Positions 61,178-64,000 of a DNA stretch of 64,000 bases are shown here, one piece after another (positions within the stretch are counted from its first letter, which is position 1; every line of letters begins with the position of its first letter). Source of the DNA: Sphingomonas oryzagri (GTDB taxonomy: Bacteria > Pseudomonadota > Alphaproteobacteria > Sphingomonadales > Sphingomonadaceae); the NCBI RefSeq assembly GCF_029906645.1, contig NZ_JARYGZ010000001.1, forward strand, positions 434,001-498,000, in the 5' to 3' direction. Below the pieces are notes generated by a model. It saw only the letters and a list, made by a program, of their open reading frames with translations, ran no database searches and was not told the origin of the DNA. The position numbers and the translations under genes are program-made.

Positions 61178-62269
61178 ATGGGTGAACCGGTCGTGGCCAC
61201 GGAGCCGTTGCCCCGCCAGATGCGCGCGCGCCTGATCCTGGCGCTGGCGCTGCTCGCGCTGGGCATCTGGATCACGCACAGCTTCCTGCCCGCGCTCGTC
61301 TGGGCGGCGGTGCTCGCCATCGCGTTCATGCCGCTCTACGAGCGCGCGGCGCGGCGCTGGCCGCGCTTCCGCAAGGGCGCGGTGCTGCCGGCGATCTTCA
61401 CGCTCGGCATCGGTCTGCTCGTCGTGATCCCGGTCGGCCTCGGCCTGTTCCGCGCCATTGCCGAGATCAAGGACCTGATGCACTGGTTCTACACGGCGCG
61501 CGAGACGGGTATTCCGGTGCCGCATTGGCTCTATTCGCTGCCGTTCGAGCGTGACGCCGCCGTCGCCTGGTGGCAGGAGCATTTGACTACGCCCGAGGCG
61601 ACGCAGGCCGAACTCGCCCGCTTCGACCAGCAGCGTATCCTGCAGCATACGCAGAAGATCGGCGGCGTGATCATCCATTCCAGCGTGATCTTCGCCTTCA
61701 CCCTGATCGCTTTGTTCTTCCTGCTGCGCGACAGCGACCTGCTCGTCGCGCAGCTCCGTTCGGCCAGCAATCGCCTGTTCGGCCCGTCCGGCGAGAGGAT
61801 AGGGCGGCAGGTGATCCAGTCGGTGCGCGGCACGATCGACGGCCTGGTTCTGGTGGGCTTGGGCGAGGGCGCGGTGATGGCGGCGGTCTACGTGCTGCTC
61901 GGCGTGCCGCACCCGATCCTGCTCGGCATCGCGACCGCGATCGCGGCGATGATCCCGTTCGGCGCGGCGGTGATGTTCGAGGTGGCGGCCTTCATGTTGC
62001 TGACGCAGGATTCGGTGACAGGCGCCATTCTCGTCAACGTGATCGGCTTCGCGGTGGTGGGCGTGGCGGACCATTTCATCCGCCCCGTGCTGATCGGCGG
62101 TGCGACGCGCCTGCCTTTCGTGTGGGTGCTGATCGGCATCCTCGGCGGGGTGGAGACGCTGGGGCTGCTCGGCCTGTTCGTCGGCCCGGCGACGATGGCG
62201 GTTCTCGTCATGCTCTGGCGGGAGTTCGTGGAACGCCGCTTGCCGTCCACGCCGGCTGATGTAGGTTAA
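61178..62269 (+). CDS. AI-2E family transporter (PerM-like)
   Basis: The 363-residue protein has about seven membrane segments and the AI-2E family pattern: LILALALLALGIWITHSFLPALVWAAVLAIAFMPLY, a central loop, FAFTLIALFFLLRDSDLLVAQL, GTIDGLVLVGLGEGAVMAAVYVLLGVPHPILLG and FIRPVLIGGATRLPFVWVLIGILGGVETLGLLGLFVGP. Family members export small molecules; only some act on AI-2, so the substrate is open. It begins 3 bp after rnr. Confidence 0.88.
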   Translation: MGEPVVATEPLPRQMRARLILALALLALGIWITHSFLPALVWAAVLAIAFMPLYERAARRWPRFRKGAVLPAIFTLGIGLLVVIPVGLGLFRAIAEIKDLMHWFYTARETGIPVPHWLYSLPFERDAAVAWWQEHLTTPEATQAELARFDQQRILQHTQKIGGVIIHSSVIFAFTLIALFFLLRDSDLLVAQLRSASNRLFGPSGERIGRQVIQSVRGTIDGLVLVGLGEGAVMAAVYVLLGVPHPILLGIATAIAAMIPFGAAVMFEVAAFMLLTQDSVTGAILVNVIGFAVVGVADHFIRPVLIGGATRLPFVWVLIGILGGVETLGLLGLFVGPATMAVLVMLWREFVERRLPSTPADVG

Positions 62270-62293
62270 GTCCTCCACTGGAGGAGATGTCCG

Positions 62294-62476
62294 ATGGCGC
62301 ACAAGTTCGTGATCAAGAAGGACAAGGCCGGCGAGTTCCGGGTCAATTTCGTCTACAATGGCGAGACGATCTTCGCGACCGAGGGCTATTCGAGCAAAAG
62401 CTCGGCGACCAGCATCATCGAGTCGATCAAGAAGAACGCGCCCGGCGCGCCGACGGACGATCAGACAGTAAGCTAA
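62294..62476 (+). CDS. YegP/DUF1508-family small protein
   Basis: The 60-residue protein is a single DUF1508 unit: HKFVIKKDKAGEFRVNFVYNGETIFATEGYSSKSSATSIIESIKKNAPG. The family is widespread and of unknown function. ATG 62294 follows GGAGGAGATG. A repeat follows its stop. Confidence 0.9.
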   Translation: MAHKFVIKKDKAGEFRVNFVYNGETIFATEGYSSKSSATSIIESIKKNAPGAPTDDQTVS

Positions 62477-62482
62477 TCCAAA

Positions 62483-62570
62483 CCCGTTCGGGCTGAGCCT
62501 GTCGAAGCCTGTCCTTCTTCGGCGCCCGGCCTGAGGAAGGACAGCCCTTCGACAGGCTCAGCGTGAACGA
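62483..62570. repeat. Palindromic repeat, family A copy 6
   Basis: CCGTTCGGGCTGAGCCTGTC near the left is mirrored by CCTTCGACAGGCTCAGCGTG at the right, separated by about 35 bp with an inner CTGTCCTTCTTC/GAGGAAGGACAG stem. It lies between the YegP-like gene and convergent dcd. Confidence 0.85.
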
Positions 62571-62580
62571 CTCCACCGAT

Positions 62581-63135
62581 TCACAGCCGCGGCAGCGTCA
62601 CCCCGCGCTGGCCCATATATTTGCCGGCTCGGTCGGCGTAGCTCGTCTCGCAGGGTTCGTTGCCCTGGAGGAAGAGGAACTGGCAGGCGCCCTCATTGGC
62701 GTAGATCTTGGCGGGCAGCGGCGTGGTGTTGGAGAATTCCAGCGTGACGTGGCCCTCCCACTCCGGCTCGAGCGGGGTCACGTTCACGATGATGCCGCAG
62801 CGCGCATAGGTGGACTTGCCGAGGCAGATCACCAGCACGTCGCGCGGCACGCGGAAATACTCCACCGTGCGGGCCAGCGCGAAGCTGTTGGGCGGGATGA
62901 TGCAGACGTCGGTCTGGCGATCGACGAAGCTGTTGGCGGCGAAATCCTTGGGATCCACAACCGCGCTGTCGATGTTGGTGAAGATCTTGAACTCGTCCGC
63001 CACGCGCGCGTCATAGCCGTAGCTGGACAGGCCGTAGCTGATGCAGCCCTCGCGCCGCTGCGCCTCCACGAACGGCTCGATCATGCCATGGTTCAGCGCC
63101 TGCTCGCGAATCCAGCGGTCGGATAATATTGCCAT
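62581..63135 (-). CDS. dcd: dCTP deaminase
   Basis: The 184-residue enzyme converts dCTP to dUTP in pyrimidine deoxynucleotide synthesis. Family motifs include [66 protein letters not shown] and [11 protein letters not shown] 63135 is the homologous start; an in-frame TTG lies two codons upstream. Apparently monocistronic. Confidence 0.96.
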   Translation of the reverse strand: MAILSDRWIREQALNHGMIEPFVEAQRREGCISYGLSSYGYDARVADEFKIFTNIDSAVVDPKDFAANSFVDRQTDVCIIPPNSFALARTVEYFRVPRDVLVICLGKSTYARCGIIVNVTPLEPEWEGHVTLEFSNTTPLPAKIYANEGACQFLFLQGNEPCETSYADRAGKYMGQRGVTLPRL

Positions 63136-63320
63136 GGCCAACCTTTCGCGGGATGCGGCGGAAGGAGCAAGCCCTTAGCGAAAGGCCGATCGGCACGGAG
63201 CCGTTCTGTCCGGCGGACGGCGGGATGCGGCGAGCCGAGCCGTTCGCACGCGCAGCATAGTCTGCGATTAACCATTCTCTGCTAGAGCCTGTCCCGGCAA
63301 AAGGTGATGTCGGGGGACAT

Positions 63321-63410
63321 ATGCTGGTTCAGATCGTGGGTGCGACCGTGTTTTCGGTAATGGCCGTTTCGTTGGCCGGTATCATGCAGCGCATCGGGAA
63401 GATGCTCTGA
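63321..63410 (+). CDS. Possible 29-residue membrane peptide
   Basis: ATG 63321 opens a 29-codon frame, MLVQIVGATVFSVMAVSLAGIMQRIGKML, one hydrophobic helix with a basic end. GGGGGA precedes the ATG, and the gap between dcd and the mfd end otherwise holds only a repeat. I cannot name a family. It may be a real small protein. Confidence 0.4.
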   Translation: MLVQIVGATVFSVMAVSLAGIMQRIGKML

Positions 63411-63422
63411 CCTAGCCCTCTT

Positions 63423-63507
63423 CGTCATTGCGAGCGTAGCGAAGCAATCCACAGCCGCGAGCGCTGCGTCTATGGATTGCTTCGTCGCTGCGCTCCTCGC
63501 AATGACG
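63423..63507. repeat. Palindromic repeat, family B copy 2
   Basis: CGTCATTGCGAGCGTAGCGA at the left and TCGCTGCGCTCCTCGCAATG at the right, around GCAATCCACAGCC...GGATTGC, match the copy at 56.2 kb closely over the whole length. It separates the 29-codon frame from the mfd end. Confidence 0.85.
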
Positions 63508-63515
63508 ATCGTATA

Positions 63516-64000
63516 TCACCCCGCCGCCTTCGCCAGCCCCTTCGCCAGCTGCGTCGCGCCGTGCAGACGCGCGGCCGGGTCCACCCAGTTGCGGGTGATG
63601 ACCAGCTTCTGATCCGGGCGCAGCTTGGCCGTGTCCTTCAGCCGCTCCAGATAGGCGAGCAGCCCCTTCACGTTGGGGAAGCCGCCGTCCGCGAACGTCA
63701 CCAGCGCACCCTTGGCTCCGACATCCAGCCGCGAAATCCGGGCCTTCTTGCAGTCCAGCTTGATGCCGATCACGTCGATCAGGTTCTTCGTCGCGTCGGG
63801 CAATTTGCCGAAGCGGTCGATCATCTCGGCGGCGAAGGCCTCGATGCCGGCCTTGTCCTCGATCTCGTTCATGCGGCGGTAGAGGCCCATGCGCAGATCG
63901 AGATCGGGCACATACTCCTCTGGGATGAGGATCGGCGCGTCCACCGTGATCTGCGGCGAGAAATCGGTCTTCGACTCCGGAATCTCGGTGCCGCCCGACT
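63516..64000 (-). CDS. mfd: Transcription-repair coupling factor, C-terminal part
   Basis: The last ~161 residues of Mfd are visible; the gene continues beyond the right edge. Segments ILIPEEYVPDLDLRMGLYRRMNEIEDKAGIEAFAAEMIDRFGKLPDATKNLIDVIGIKLDCKKARISRLDVGAKG match the TRCF C-terminal (UvrA-binding mimic) domain. Mfd removes stalled RNA polymerase and recruits UvrA to lesions. The frame is open to base 64000. Confidence 0.9.
   Translation of the reverse strand, partial: SGGTEIPESKTDFSPQITVDAPILIPEEYVPDLDLRMGLYRRMNEIEDKAGIEAFAAEMIDRFGKLPDATKNLIDVIGIKLDCKKARISRLDVGAKGALVTFADGGFPNVKGLLAYLERLKDTAKLRPDQKLVITRNWVDPAARLHGATQLAKGLAKAAG

Overview
The window is about 64 kb of GC-rich bacterial chromosome. 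Gene content and order, 5-aminolevulinate synthase (hemA), TTG/GTG starts, an ScfR/PccR-like regulator next to a propionyl-CoA carboxylase gene, and dispersed palindromes that read in frame as a VEGR..ARTST peptide all point to an alphaproteobacterium of the Sphingomonadales, probably Sphingomonas or a close relative. It is mostly ordinary core chromosome. I see no prophage, insertion sequence, CRISPR array or rRNA operon, and only one tRNA (Lys, TTT anticodon).

Layout. 1-2.9 kb: end of a FAD oxidoreductase, then ispH-thrB-rnhA on the minus strand. 2.9-9.3 kb: a lipoprotein, then a tandem glycine riboswitch and the glycine cleavage operon gcvT-gcvH-methyltransferase-gcvPA-gcvPB. 9.3-12.7 kb: small exported or membrane proteins, tRNA-Lys, folK, a family 5 uracil-DNA glycosylase and a low-GC membrane protein. 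12.8-16.9 kb: agmatine-to-putrescine enzymes (aguB, aguA) and an S9 peptidase. 16.9-21.5 kb: rpsD, a chorismate-mutase-like gene, an in-frame GIY-YIG/TrmJ ORF, nrdR, glyA and rpiB. 21.5-33.8 kb: lipoprotein, outer-membrane phospholipase A, DUF3429, thioredoxin lipoprotein, hemA, murI, plsY, dprA, topA and small membrane proteins. 33.8-42.7 kb: an efflux operon (UrcA-adaptor-ATPase-permease-TolC) divergent from a two-component system. 42.7-45.4 kb: glycerate kinase, hydroxyacid dehydrogenase and small proteins. 45.4-58.5 kb: the propionyl-CoA/methylmalonyl-CoA region (ScfR-type regulator, pccB, thiolase, mce, mutase, bioB, pccA), then a UDP-GlcNAc epimerase and a 3-hydroxyisobutyryl-CoA hydrolase-like gene. 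58.5-64 kb: RNase R, AI-2E-family permease, YegP-like protein, dcd and the C-terminus of mfd.

How the parts fit. The glycine riboswitch senses the substrate of the operon it precedes, and glyA at 20 kb joins the same one-carbon chemistry. In the 45-58 kb region carboxylase, epimerase and mutase form a complete propionyl-CoA to succinyl-CoA route, biotin synthase supplies the carboxylase cofactor, and the HIBCH-like gene suggests a valine-degradation input.

Most interesting signals. First, the 39.8-40 kb divergent region has a near-consensus sigma-54 promoter with exact GG-N10-GC spacing and an upstream perfect 16-bp palindrome, although the adjacent activator carries GAFTDA instead of GAFTGA. 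Second, six copies of a palindromic repeat family occur in the window. Three lie inside open reading frames (rnr, bioB and the GIY-YIG/TrmJ ORF), and in three copies the repeat edge forms or abuts the ribosome-binding site of the next gene. I did not find a clearly new defence or biosynthetic system.
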